The notes under the pieces: model-generated | Told to the model about the DNA's origin: nothing | What the model saw: the letters and a program-made list of their open reading frames with translations, nothing else | Database searches by the model: none | Made by a program: the position numbers and the translations under genes | Shown: positions 37,101 to 47,909 of the stretch, one piece after another | How the letters are laid out: every line of letters starts with the position of its first letter | Position numbering within the stretch: the stretch's first letter is position 1 | Source of the DNA: Chionis minor | Taxonomy: Eukaryota; Chordata; Aves; Charadriiformes; Chionididae | Length of the DNA stretch: 64,000 nt | Assembly: GCA_013398295.1 (NCBI GenBank) | Contig: VZSF01006713.1 | Span: forward strand, 354,471-418,470 | Direction of reading: 5' to 3'

Positions 37101-38524
37101 TTTAATTCCTTGATTCAGAAAACAGAAATTGATTTATTTTACCTGAAATAAAATTGAAGGTCAAATTAAGCAGTTTTCAGGGGGAGTTTTAATTAGATAA
37201 GGTTAAAGCACCACAGAGCTTCTTTGTCTTCTATCTTTACTTCCCACTCTGTAGGAACCTTCTGAACTTGCCCTGCTGCTTTATTCAGATGTAATCAGCA
37301 CCCTTCAATGAAACTCTAATTTAAAGAGAATTCATTATAGTAGGCGACTTATTTAAATAGGTGAAAATGAATGCCTCTGAGCATAGAACTCCGTGTTCTC
37401 AAATAAAGGCGAGGTCTTATAGGTAAGCTGTAACAACACATCTCACAGCTGAACACAATATATATGTATGTAGATATAAGTACATATAAATAAATGTATA
37501 TGTCAGTATAAATAAAATTTATGATGAAGTCTCTCAGAGTGTTTTACAAATATGTTAGAAGTATCCCTTGAATATTGAAATGTAAGTGAATATTATTGTA
37601 TATTATTATCCTTTATTTTTCAGATGAGTATTAAATATAAGAAGCCCGAGAAAGTCAAAATTGCTTATAGTCATGTAACAACTCAAGAACAGATATGAAA
37701 GAAAAGAAACTGGGTTTCTTTATTCATGCTCTCTGTCTGTAACTAAGAGGATACAAGAAAGCTGATTTTCAATTACTCTACACTTAATGCGGTCATGCAT
37801 TCATGCACTATAGCTGTAACACTGACACAATTTTTGATTTAATGGCATTCTAATGTGTATTTTCACTCATCAAGGTCAATATACCAGTGACTAAAGATAT
37901 TGAACACTTTGGATTAGGAGACTAAAACATATTACCAAAACTTAGTGATTTAATATATTTGCATTTAAACCTATAAGACAGAGGAAAATCAGTCCTCCTG
38001 CCTACAGTGGACATATCAGTATTGACATATATAAAATGAGACAATGTTTGTACGAAAATATATATTCCTCCATTAGACCAGACGTATTCATAAACACTGA
38101 GAATCTTTCAGGCATGCAAATCCATTTTTAGGGTTGAAATAGAAGCAACAAACTTGAAATTACATGCAAGCTTAGAAGAATTTGTTCTGAGTTTAACTTA
38201 AAGGTGTGTTAATCATTGACATAGTTTGACAGAAGAGCTCATGCGTAACTATTGCAAGGGAAAGAAAGTGTTTCTCATAGAAAAGTTGAGGATATCATTA
38301 TCTTTTATGAGAGAAGAAGAGACACATTGAGGGTAAGAGACAGAGTAATAGTAGATGTTGGCACAGGTGACGTGGCATGTACTGTAAAATATAAATACAG
38401 TGCCATTGAGATTGCATTTACTCATTTGACTTATGAAAATAGTTTCTGGTCTGTTTGTGCGCTTCTTGAACACAGTAACTGCGGTGAGATACTGAGTGAC
38501 TTCTTTGTAAGAAAGAGTCTTAAA
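34166..38524. other. AT-rich single-copy DNA
   Basis: No gene is recognised. A/C-rich low-complexity sequence lies at about 34915-35055 and a T-run near 37090. A segment at about 36960-37440 has the mixed texture of conserved non-coding DNA, with TAATTA and TTTAAAT sites, but this cannot be judged further here. Confidence 0.4.
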
Positions 38525-38665
38525 TTTATAAAGTTAGAGGGTAGATTTAGATTAGATAGCAGTAGGAAAATCTTTACTCTGAGGGTGGTGAGACACTGAA
38601 AGACGTTGCCCAGAGAAGCTGTGGATGCCCCATCCCTGCAAGTGTTCAAGGCCATCCCATCAAGG
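38525..38665 (+). mobile_element. CR1 LINE short fragment
   Basis: Matches the CR1 segment coding the ORF2 C-terminus: TTAGATTAGATAGCAGTAGG, then CTTTACTCTGAGGGTGGTGA, then GCCCAGAGAAGCTGTGGATG and the CATCCCTGCAAGTGTTCAAG block. It ends at the GGCC near 38653, where unrelated sequence starts. It is truncated on both sides. Confidence 0.88.
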
Positions 38666-39150
38666 GATCCTTCCCCAAACTGGGTGTGTGTATCCACTGG
38701 AAAACTTCAAGCTATACTCACTGGTGAGAAGAGAGGCTTTGGGTCTCAAAAAGGGTATCAGGTGGGTGTAGGGTCTGTGCTGCTATTTGGGTGAGACCCA
38801 TGAGTGTAGGGTGCCCATGGGATGAGTGTGTGAGTGCTGCATGCTTGCACTGAGTACTGAGCTGTACCAGGCGGGAAGTAGGAGACCTGAATAGCAGGTA
38901 AGAGGGGACAGAATCTGAGCAGGGGTGCCTAGCAGACTGAGGGTCTGTCCTGGTACTCGGGGATCCGTGAATGTGTGTGTGCTTGTGAACCTGGAGAGTT
39001 CACTATTGGTTGAATCTGTAAATGGGAAAGTGGCAGTTGTGTTCCTCAGCCTGGGCAGAGACCCAAGGTGTCTTGGCACTGGGCTGGGCTCCAGAGACCA
39101 GGCGTGAGGGAGTCCGGACACAAGCAAGTGGAGGAAGTGGCCACTCCTAA
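38666..39150. other. Unassigned G/T-rich, GC-elevated island
   Basis: About 480 bases starting inside the CR1 end are much richer in G and C than both flanks. The plus strand carries many GTGTGTG, GGGTGTAGGG and CCTGGAG-type words. It has no clear tandem period and no intact frame over 100 codons except an antisense 114-codon one. It could be an unrecognised LTR or the internal part of a decayed element. I could not name it. Confidence 0.35.
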
Positions 39151-41649
39151 CATCCCTTAAGAGGAAGTATCACCTCATATGTGAAAGCTTATAAAGAATT
39201 CAGCCAAATTAATGGTTTCAAGGATCTTAAAGCAGAGGTTTATCACGGAACATTCTGTTTTATGAGATACAGTTCATTTCAGACTATATTTTTATTTCGA
39301 ATGAAAATAAAATTTTAGAACTCAGTATTTTGTTAAAGATAATTCAGTAGAGAAGAATCACATCTGGCTCTACCTACAGTGTGATCCTGAGTCCTCTGTG
39401 TGGATAAGAACATAATTACTGGATGACATCCATGCCAAACAGATTTGTGTGATGCTACTTTGTTTTCAATATAGTGGGTAAAATGCCATAATACGCCTTA
39501 TAAAATGATAACAAAGCATGTGACATGCATATGTTTCTTTGATTTTTCTATCCATAAGTCCTCTGAGCCTAGGAATACGTAGGCTACCTCTATCTGAGAC
39601 TATGCGTTGATAGTTACATATGTGCAATAGGTAATGTCTGGTTCACTGTTCTGTTTACATATTATGGATTTTTTTTGTTTAATTTATTTACATTTTTGGG
39701 ACATTTTTATTAGATGTTATAAAACGTAATATATTACACATAGTACTCAAGGAAGAACACAGTTTATCTATTTACAGATATTTTAAATTAGAACTTCACT
39801 GAGGGCAGCAAGCTTGCTCAAAGAATCGAAAATATGTGGCTTGTGTTGGAAAAAAAAAAATCCACTTTCTCTATTTGAAATATAATTATAAATCCTCCAC
39901 AAAGGAAATAAGTCATTTGCCTTAGAGCTCATTTGTTTAGAATGCATGATGTTTTTTGTGGACTCTGAGTATATTCTATATACTTATTCACAGAGAAGAT
40001 AGTAAACATTAAGCCAGTGAACTGGAAAATCAGAATAACTACAGTACTTAGAGTATAATATTACTGCCCAGTGGGATTTTTATTAGCCACTAGCTGTAAC
40101 AGAAAGCACTGCAATATGACTTATAATATATATAATTTTGAGCATTCAGTAGTATTCTATGACCATACAGAAAAGGGTCGTAATTTTTACATAGCTGCAC
40201 ACTGGTACTCAAAATTTCTTTCTATAAAAAAAAATAATCAACAGCCTAGAAATTAGTTTTCATGGATTGAAAACAGCTCATTCAGTCTGAATAAATTGAT
40301 TCACAAAAGTCAGGGACATAAATATTCAAATGAGTGTAATCAAATGTTTAATCAATAATAAACAAAGCTGAATGTAAATCCAACATCAGGTGATTCAAAT
40401 GAACATTGCTACAGGAGGTTCAAAGATATGAATGATCTGCCATTTGAGATACAAACTACAAATTATTCTGAGTCAAAGTCAGACACGGATTTTTAGGCAT
40501 TGCTTCTTTTGATGGCTTGGTAACTGTTACTCCCTTCACTCACTGCATACTTACTGATATTAAAACTTAATTCGGGCTAAATATTGATATCCCTGAGTAC
40601 AATTTTCCAATAGTACTTACAGAAGAACACAGGCTCACTGTTCTTAAGGCTGGTAAATAATCCATTTCATGAAAACAGAGCTCCACACTAAAGTATATTC
40701 AGCTATATAAATATCTGAGGTCTAAATTCCTACATCTCACTTGTATACTTGTAAAGCTCCTATTCTGCTGTTCTCATTGTATTTAGCTGTTAAAATAAGC
40801 TTCAAACTGTTGGCAGGTTCTTGGCATTAAAGCTTTTAAATACCAATTAACTTCTTGCCATGTAGGGTTACACACTACACGATCATGTTGCATAATCTCA
40901 TAGATTCTGAAATACTGAAATAAACCTAGGGTAGAATATCAAGAGAATAAAATGGTAAAAGTAGGATTAGCTTTTTCAGGGTCATGTCATATACTTCATG
41001 TAATGGTAATCTGGATTCTTAAGTGGAAAATATGTTGCAAACCATGCCTTTAAGCAATCAAAGACAACTACCAAAAAAAAAAAAAAAGACAGACAATTCT
41101 TATGCAAAAACATTCATTGCCATATCATCAATTAATCTTTGAGCTATCTTTCAATATAGATAGATTCTCTTTTATTACTAGAGCCCTGTACCTATATTCC
41201 ACATGAATGTATGCAAGTGGGAGAAAAAAAAAGAAAAAAACCCAGACTTTGAAATTTTTTTCTACGGATGAAAATTAGAAGAGTACACTCTTTCTCCAGA
41301 TGAAAATCACAAGAGTCTACTCACCAAGGAGCTGGGAGCTGAGATAGTGACTGCCAAGAAATACAGTTGACTGCCAACTGAGACACATTTGACTGCCAAG
41401 CAGGAATGCTCTCAGAACAGACCGAGAACATTTGTGCGCAGTTTCTTATTGGAAATTGATAGCAGGGAATGCCAGGAAACCAAAAGCACTATAAATATGT
41501 CATGCAAAAGAGCGCTATGTAGTCCATACAACAGTTGGTGTAAATGGGGTGACACCAAAGGCACAGAAATGCTGCTTGAGATTACCAATCAGCTCAGCAC
41601 AGTGATACAAAAGGACACAGTCCAAATCATGTGACATGTACATTAACAG
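39151..41649. other. AT-rich single-copy DNA
   Basis: No gene is recognised. A poly-A run of about 15 lies near 41073. At about 41340-41400 the words GACTGCCAAG and GACTGCCAAC recur three times. Confidence 0.4.
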
Positions 41650-42250
41650 AGGCAATGACTCAAGATGGACTTAGGGATCCAAGGGGGATGTAGTCATTGA
41701 GTCTTGGGCTGCAGGGCGAACTTGATGCTCTTCTCCTGGGTGGGAACTGGGAGTGAAGGTAGCTTCCCCTGCAGGAGGCGTGCGTTGATTAAGCTGCTAA
41801 ACCACAAAAGGAAGGAGATGAGGGAGAAAGTGAGCAGACTGCACAGCATCAGGGAAGATGTAAGGAAAAGTGAAAGGATCTTTGCAGAAATCTGGCAGAG
41901 TCCAAAGCCTAAGCTCCATGTCACACAGAATAAGGAACATTCGAAAGCTGTGCTTGAGATTCCCAGGACCATGGGATCTGGAAGTTTGGGACTCTAAGGG
42001 CTAGGTGAAGGGGACAAAGACCAGGTGGGATGTCCTCAATCATACTGTTAAAGACAAAGGAAACAGAAACACGTGCATCCTGCAGGTCAGCTCCTGGCTG
42101 TACAGTTGTCATGTTCAGGGCTTGGCTCCTATAATCATTAACCCACTTCACGGAATAAGAGCTGCTAAAGAGAAACAGGGTTCACCTGATAAAGTGGGGC
42201 AACACAATTGCCTCTTGCTAACACAATGAGGACAGCTTTATGCAAGTTAC
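41650..42250 (+). mobile_element. Old CR1 relic from the ORF1 region
   Basis: At 41726-41900 the order of words matches the better copy at 62380-62530 in this same window: a CTTCTCCTGGG leader, a polar heptad-like segment (KRKEMREKVSRLHSIREDVR), then a GGATCTTTGCAGAAA block. Downstream, GTGGGATGTCCTCAATC and the TCCTGCAGGTCAGCTCCTGG block up to about 42225 resemble the esterase-domain part of ORF1. The frame is open from 41704 to 41997 but then breaks. It is 5'-region CR1 sequence, much rarer than 3' ends. Confidence 0.6.
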
Positions 42251-42647
42251 ATCAGAGAAAGGAGATCAAAGCCTGAAGATAGGCAGAGAAAGTGATGAAG
42301 AGTGTAAGGAGTAGCTGAATGCAGGTCCTGAATGAACTAACTTTAGGTGCTCCTGTGCTTGTCCTGCAGCTGGTAAATAAAGAATAGATGCTCATTATAA
42401 CGACAGTAAATGGCAACTGTGACTACAGTGACCATGTGATGATAAAGTTTGAAGAACCTAAGGGGAGAGAAGGCAGCAAGCAGCAAGGAATATGGACCTC
42501 AGGAGAGCAGACTTATTCAGGGAACAGGTACGCAAAGTTTTGGTTTCCCTAATAATCTTTTGGCATATAGTGCATTTCCATTTACGCTTGATTATGGATT
42601 GATGAGAAAGAATTTGTTGTCAAGTAACTGGACTGGAGTGATTTACT

Positions 42648-42674
42648 AAAGAATAGCACAAAGTGCTATTCTTT
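42648..42674. repeat. Perfect 12-bp inverted repeat, 3-base loop
   Basis: AAAGAATAGCAC, loop AAA, then GTGCTATTCTTT. It is followed at once by a T-rich stretch with TCTTTTTTAAG words. Confidence 0.85.
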
Positions 42675-44203
42675 TTTAAGTATGCCATCTTTTTTAAGGA
42701 TGGTCTTCACAAATTAAAGAAAAAAATGTGACAAAGAAGTTTAAATTCTTAAGAAGACCTATGAAACCTAGTGATGGATAATATGCCTATAGAGACAAGA
42801 CAGAAATTGGAGTTGATATCAAGACTGTAAAGACAGAAAGGATGGTATGAAAAGTGACAATATAAAGGCTTTAATAAGGAAGAACAGTAACTCCATGTTC
42901 AGCTCATGAAACTAATGAAGCTATGTCCAAGACACATTATAAATGTTTTCAAGATGAAAAATATCACAATCCTTCGGCTAGCAAGTTTTAGTAGTGGCAT
43001 GATTTGGCAATATCATTGTACTTTGAAAGCATATTAAAATTCATTTCATTCTATTCAGAGATGTGTGCCATATTAAAAGATTTCTGATCATCCAGAATTC
43101 AACTTTGAAAACACATTCACATTTTCAGCCTTCTACAGTTTTCTGAAACTCCTTATACATTCATGAAATAGATTAGGTAGTGTAGCTAATAACAGTATTT
43201 GCTTTTCTTTTTACATTGTTAAATATTTTTTGGCAGTTATTGGGGGAATTGATGTAGAAGCTCAGCATTTCCAACAGTATTTTCAAAGCTTTTCAGATTA
43301 CTGAAGTTTAAAGCAAAACAAAAAGTCAGGTTGATGTATCTAGTCTGAAAATAAATTCAAAATTCAGTTAAAAAATATTTTAAAGCTATTATTTCATTTA
43401 AAAATTCTTGGTGATTGCTGGGTAGACTTTTTTTATTATTTGGCTTTCTCAATGAACCTGATGCCTAAATGTCTGAAGCAGGTTGTTTTGACTTGTACTT
43501 ACAGTTTTATCTTTTACAGAACTCTAGTTTAGTAATCTTGATTTACAAGCACGAATTCAAAGAATCAGCGGAGATTGGTAAAAGTTCTGATTTTGCAAAA
43601 CAAATCATGTGTTAAACTCGAGGATCCATCTCACCTTCAAAGGTATGTAGGCATATATCTGCCAGTTTATATATCATTGCTATCCTTTAAAAGAAATCAT
43701 TATTTATTTGGTTACCTAAAGTACTTTAAGTTCTGACACTACATAAGCACACATAGTTAATTAATCTTCCTCTACGAATCAGTTGGAGCATGAGTTCAAG
43801 TAGAAACCTTAGTAATAGAATATAGCTAAGACAACATAGGCAAGAATAGTGTGTGAAAATGCCTAATTTTTAGGAAATTGAGTTTTAGTTACATTTCAAA
43901 TCTTCAGCCTAAAGTCTCAGGGTGGGTGCTTAGGTTGCCTTCTAGTTTAATTGGTTTTAAATCTATGTTCTACAGCACGAAGAGGGTGAGTCACAGTACT
44001 GAGACTCCCTGTATGGTCAATTGAAAGGTGTAGGTATCTTTGAAGAACAATTTAGAGCACTGAAAAGAAACATCTACCTATTTATGTATTGAGTTATTGA
44101 CTATAATAGGCATAAGCGCCTCTATAGGCAATTTAATGCTAATAATAGATCAGGAGCTACATAGAATCAGCCATTAGAAATATAAGCTATACAGACGTAT
44201 TAA

Positions 44204-44232
44204 AGACCACTCATCTCAGAGCTGAGTGGTCT
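44204..44232. repeat. Perfect 10-bp inverted repeat, 9-base loop
   Basis: AGACCACTCA and TGAGTGGTCT are separated by TCTCAGAGC. Confidence 0.8.
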
Positions 44233-44439
44233 TCACATGTCTTCACCTGGGATTCAGAATGCAACATATTTTCCTGTGACTGGATTTCTTACAAAGTAGA
44301 ATGAAGAAGTTAAATTGTAAGCCTTTTCCACAGTAGTAATTCAACAAGTAATTCTTTAAAAATTTCTTAGTCAGGTACTAACAGAAAGATAATTTCTGAG
44401 GAAACTCTTTCTTTAGCCTACTGATGACACTATTTCTTT

Positions 44440-45900
44440 AGGAGACTGCTACCTGTCCTCTGGACACCTTCTATTCCAACCTCCCTGCTCAAAGCAGGGG
44501 TGCTTAGACCTGATTGACCAAGACTGTGTCCAGTCAGATTCTGAATATCTCCGTATCTGGAGACTCTGGGTAACCTGTTCTAGTGCTTGACTACACTCAT
44601 GCTGTCATGGTATTCTTATGTTTATCTGTTTTCTTTACTTTTCCCCATCAGATACTTATACGCATTACTAGGATCTCCTGTGAGCCTTCTCTTTTCCAAG
44701 TTAAACCATCCCAGTTCTCTCAGTGTCTACTTATATGACATATGCTCCAATCCCTCAATCATATCTGTGGTCCTTTGGTGTGCCTGCTCCAGTATGTCCA
44801 TGCCTTTTTTTGTACTGAACAGCCCTGACCCGGACCCAGCACTCCACGTTTCACCAATGCTAAGTAGTAGAGAAGGATCACCTCCCTTAGCCTATTGGCA
44901 ATGCTTTTCCTAACTCAGAAAGGGATGATGTTGGCCTTCTTTGCTGAAAGGACACATCGCCCACCAGGAACTTCTGCAAAGAGCTGCTTTACAGCTGGTC
45001 AAACCCTGGCCTGTAGTTGTGCATGGGGTTATTCCCTTGCCAGAGTTAGGACTTTGCAGTTCCTTTTGCTGAGCTTTCATGAGAGTTCTGTCTGCCCATT
45101 TCCTAAGCCTGCCAAGCTTCTTCTGAATGGCAACAAATTTGGTGCATCAACTCCTTCTCCCAGTTTTGTATCATCTACAAACTTGCTGAGCATGTGCTCT
45201 GTCCCATCATGTAAGTCCTCAAAGAAAATATAAAAGATATTGTCCCCATTATGGACTTTGAGGTATACCACTAGCAACTGGACTCCTGATGGACTTCATG
45301 TTGTTGATCAGGAGCCTTTATGCCCAGCCGTTCCTCCAGTTTTCAGTCCACCTCACAGCCTGCTTACATAGCTGGTAGTTCTTCAGTTTGTCTATGAAGA
45401 CGTTACGGGTGACAGTTTCAAAAGTCTTTCTTGACTTGGGAGAAATGACACTAACTACTCTCCCCTCATGCATGGAGTAGTCATCTCATGCTAAAAGGCC
45501 ATCAGGTTGGTCAAGTATGATTCACCATTTGTAAATACATATTGACTAATCCCAATCACCTTCTTGGTCTTAATTTCCTTCAAAATGGTTTTTAGGATTA
45601 TTTGTCTCATCATCTCATGGATCAAGTGCTCTGGATCATTATTTTTGCCATTCTTAAGACAGAGATTTGTTTCATTCCAGTACTCAGGAACCTCCCCAAG
45701 TCACCATGACCTTTCAGAGATTTTCAGTGGGGCCTTGCAGTGTGGAGGCTAACTCCCTCAGCTCCTATGGATGTATCTGTGGACGGCCCTGGTTTTTTGA
45801 ATTCTGTTCAAAGATTCCCTAACTTTCTCTTCTGAGCATAAGTCTTGCTCCAGACTCTCCCTCTGGTTTCTGTAATCAATAGATTTTCCTATAGTAAAAA
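44440..45900 (-). mobile_element. Long CR1 LINE relic with reverse transcriptase
   Basis: The longest antisense CR1 here, about 1.46 kb. On the minus strand it covers the reverse transcriptase from its N-terminal part (about 45900) through the catalytic box SKFVDDTKLG, whose F-V-D-D codons (45170-45181) are intact. The thumb and C-terminal blocks follow to about 44440. It is riddled with frameshifts and stops and has no clean tail. Divergence suggests an old insertion from a different CR1 subfamily than the 758-1820 copy. Confidence 0.88.
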
Positions 45901-47354
45901 TTTAGGTGAACAAAGCTTATTCTCTTACCAAGTCCCCTGCCCATTCAGCATCCAGCCCATAAACACCATCTGAAGTAAAATGTACAACCCATAATTATCT
46001 CTATGCACCAGTAATTTGGTTCTTCTTGTAGCTCACAGGGGTAGGAATCTCTCTCACAGTATCAACATGCATTTTTTGCTTCAATAGAAAGGATGGAAAA
46101 ATAAATACCTCCAAATACGTTCTGTAATTTAGCTAGGATAGCCTTTAACAAGTGAAATAGTGAATTTAAATGTCTGCGTATAGAAGAACTGTAGCAGTTC
46201 TGTTTCGTGTGGGAGTACTTAAAATCTTCAGCAACTACGTATAAATGTCTGACAGTTTCATGCACTGAATTTAATACTATAATTTATTTAAGGCATGGGG
46301 TAAGCATATATAATGGATTAGTTTTTCTAGGAATTAAAGCAGAATTCTGTCTCTTCTGTCCTGTTTTTGAATCAAAGTTGCTCTTGGTCATCCACTGACT
46401 TAAAAAGGAATGCTTATGAGCATGTCTGGGAAACTGTGATTAGGTGCCTAGACAACTTTGCCTAGCAAGACTGAAAAATACTATATGCATCAAAATCAGG
46501 AAGCCATAGATAATAGAAAACCTAAGACAACATATTTTGCCTAAATCAAAGTGAGATAAAAAGTAAGTGGGCTGAATTCTTCCCATAATATCTATCCCTT
46601 TCTAGTTCAATTCACAACAAGTTATCTATACAGAATGGAAGAAATGTATCTTCTCCTAGGACCTCTGGATGATCAACAGGGTGCGGTCTATGACAGTCTT
46701 TTCCAATACAAATTGAGTTTCTATTCTGAATTAATTTCTGCTGTCTTGTCTTCCTGTTTCTCTTCTTTCCTCTCCTCTCTTCTTTCCTCTGTTTTACACA
46801 GATTTCTGAACAACTTTTGCAGCACATCATAAGTTGCAAATAGGCTTTACATACTCAATGGGAGGCATTGCTATTCAAAGCTATTTACAAGCTCCAAAAC
46901 AACCTAGTGAAGAGTTGTCAGGCAAGGAACTGAGAAAAGGCTGACCTTGTAACACAGAAATCAACACCTGAGAAACAACAGAAGACCCTGGATTCCCCAC
47001 TGGTGACACCTCTAATTGGATCAAATCTCACATCTTTGCTTATTTCCAGTAAATATTATGTTAGAGTATGCTGTACTTAGCGATAGTCAAGTCACATATT
47101 GGGTGTCTGGTAACATAATTTGTCATTATTTAAATTTTTAAATGTCATGGTTAGCTAGGCAGGCGGTTCACTCTCTCTATGGTGATTTCCTTGCCCCCAC
47201 CTCTGAGAGTCAATTTTTGAGCTGACTGGAACTATTCACTCAGTCACCTGGCAGTGAATCTCTCTTGGTATGTAACAAACACTGTTTTAATACAATAGAA
47301 AGGAATTTTTTTTTTCTGAAAAGTATCATTTATTTTGGTAAAGATTTAACATAT
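45901..47354. other. AT-rich single-copy DNA
   Basis: No gene is recognised. A pyrimidine tract (CT-rich, about 46740-46794) is the main low-complexity item. About 47140-47250 is GC-richer and unassigned. Confidence 0.4.
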
Positions 47355-47909
47355 TGTCATGGTTTTCGGCCATTGTCATAACGCAGAAAGACCGAGCAAC
47401 AGATGTTCCCTCTCTCCTGCAAAGCAGAGCAAGAGAGAAGAAAGAAAAAAAAAAAAANGCATTCAGGAACACATGGATTGGGATCAAAGGCAGACGAAGA
47501 GACAGAGTTCTCTTCAAACACCAGCCACTGAAGACAGAGTGATGACCCTTTGCTCCCTTAGCTTTTATATTGAGCATGAGGCAGATGGGATGAAACATCC
47601 AGACAGTTTTGGGTCACCCGTCCTGTCCGCTTCTCCCCACAGGTGTGACCCCTCTACGCTTTTTCACTTCTGACCCTCCAACGGGGCAAATAACAAAGTT
47701 GGTTGGCCTTGGTTGTTACAGTAATAAGTACAAGCAAGGGCGTCTCTGCATACCATGCCTTGACATCAACTATAAACATGGATCTTATCACTCTGAGAAT
47801 GAACAGGTTTTCTGTACAACATGCTGTTAATTTCAGCAGTTAGAAGAGGCCTAGTTAGAAAGTAGAGTTACTGAACAAAATTGGTCCTGTTTTAACTTAA
47901 ACCAGGACA
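47355..47909 (-). mobile_element. Antisense ERV LTR, same family as the 9090 LTR, gapped
   Basis: On the minus strand it starts TGTCCTGGTTTAAG at 47909, carries a TATA box (ATATAAAAGC, about 47562-47570) and ends AAACCATGACA at 47355. It follows the 9090 LTR in order along its 5' two thirds: GGTATGCAGAGA, AAAGCGTAGAGG, GGACAGGA and GTCTGCCTTTGAT words. Flanks CATAT and TATAT may be a 5-base duplication with one mismatch. The segment holding the polyadenylation signal in the 9090 copy is absent exactly where an N sits (47458) next to a 13-base A-run. Confidence 0.85.
47458..47458. other. Single-N gap inside an LTR
   Basis: The N lies between a poly-A run and GCATTCAGG. Comparison with the 9090 LTR suggests roughly 230-250 bases are missing here, not one. 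Confidence 0.75.

Larger units (their letters stand above)
42251..44439. other. AT-rich single-copy DNA with two hairpins
   Basis: No gene is recognised. Two clear inverted repeats are listed separately (42648-42674 and 44204-44232). Confidence 0.4.
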
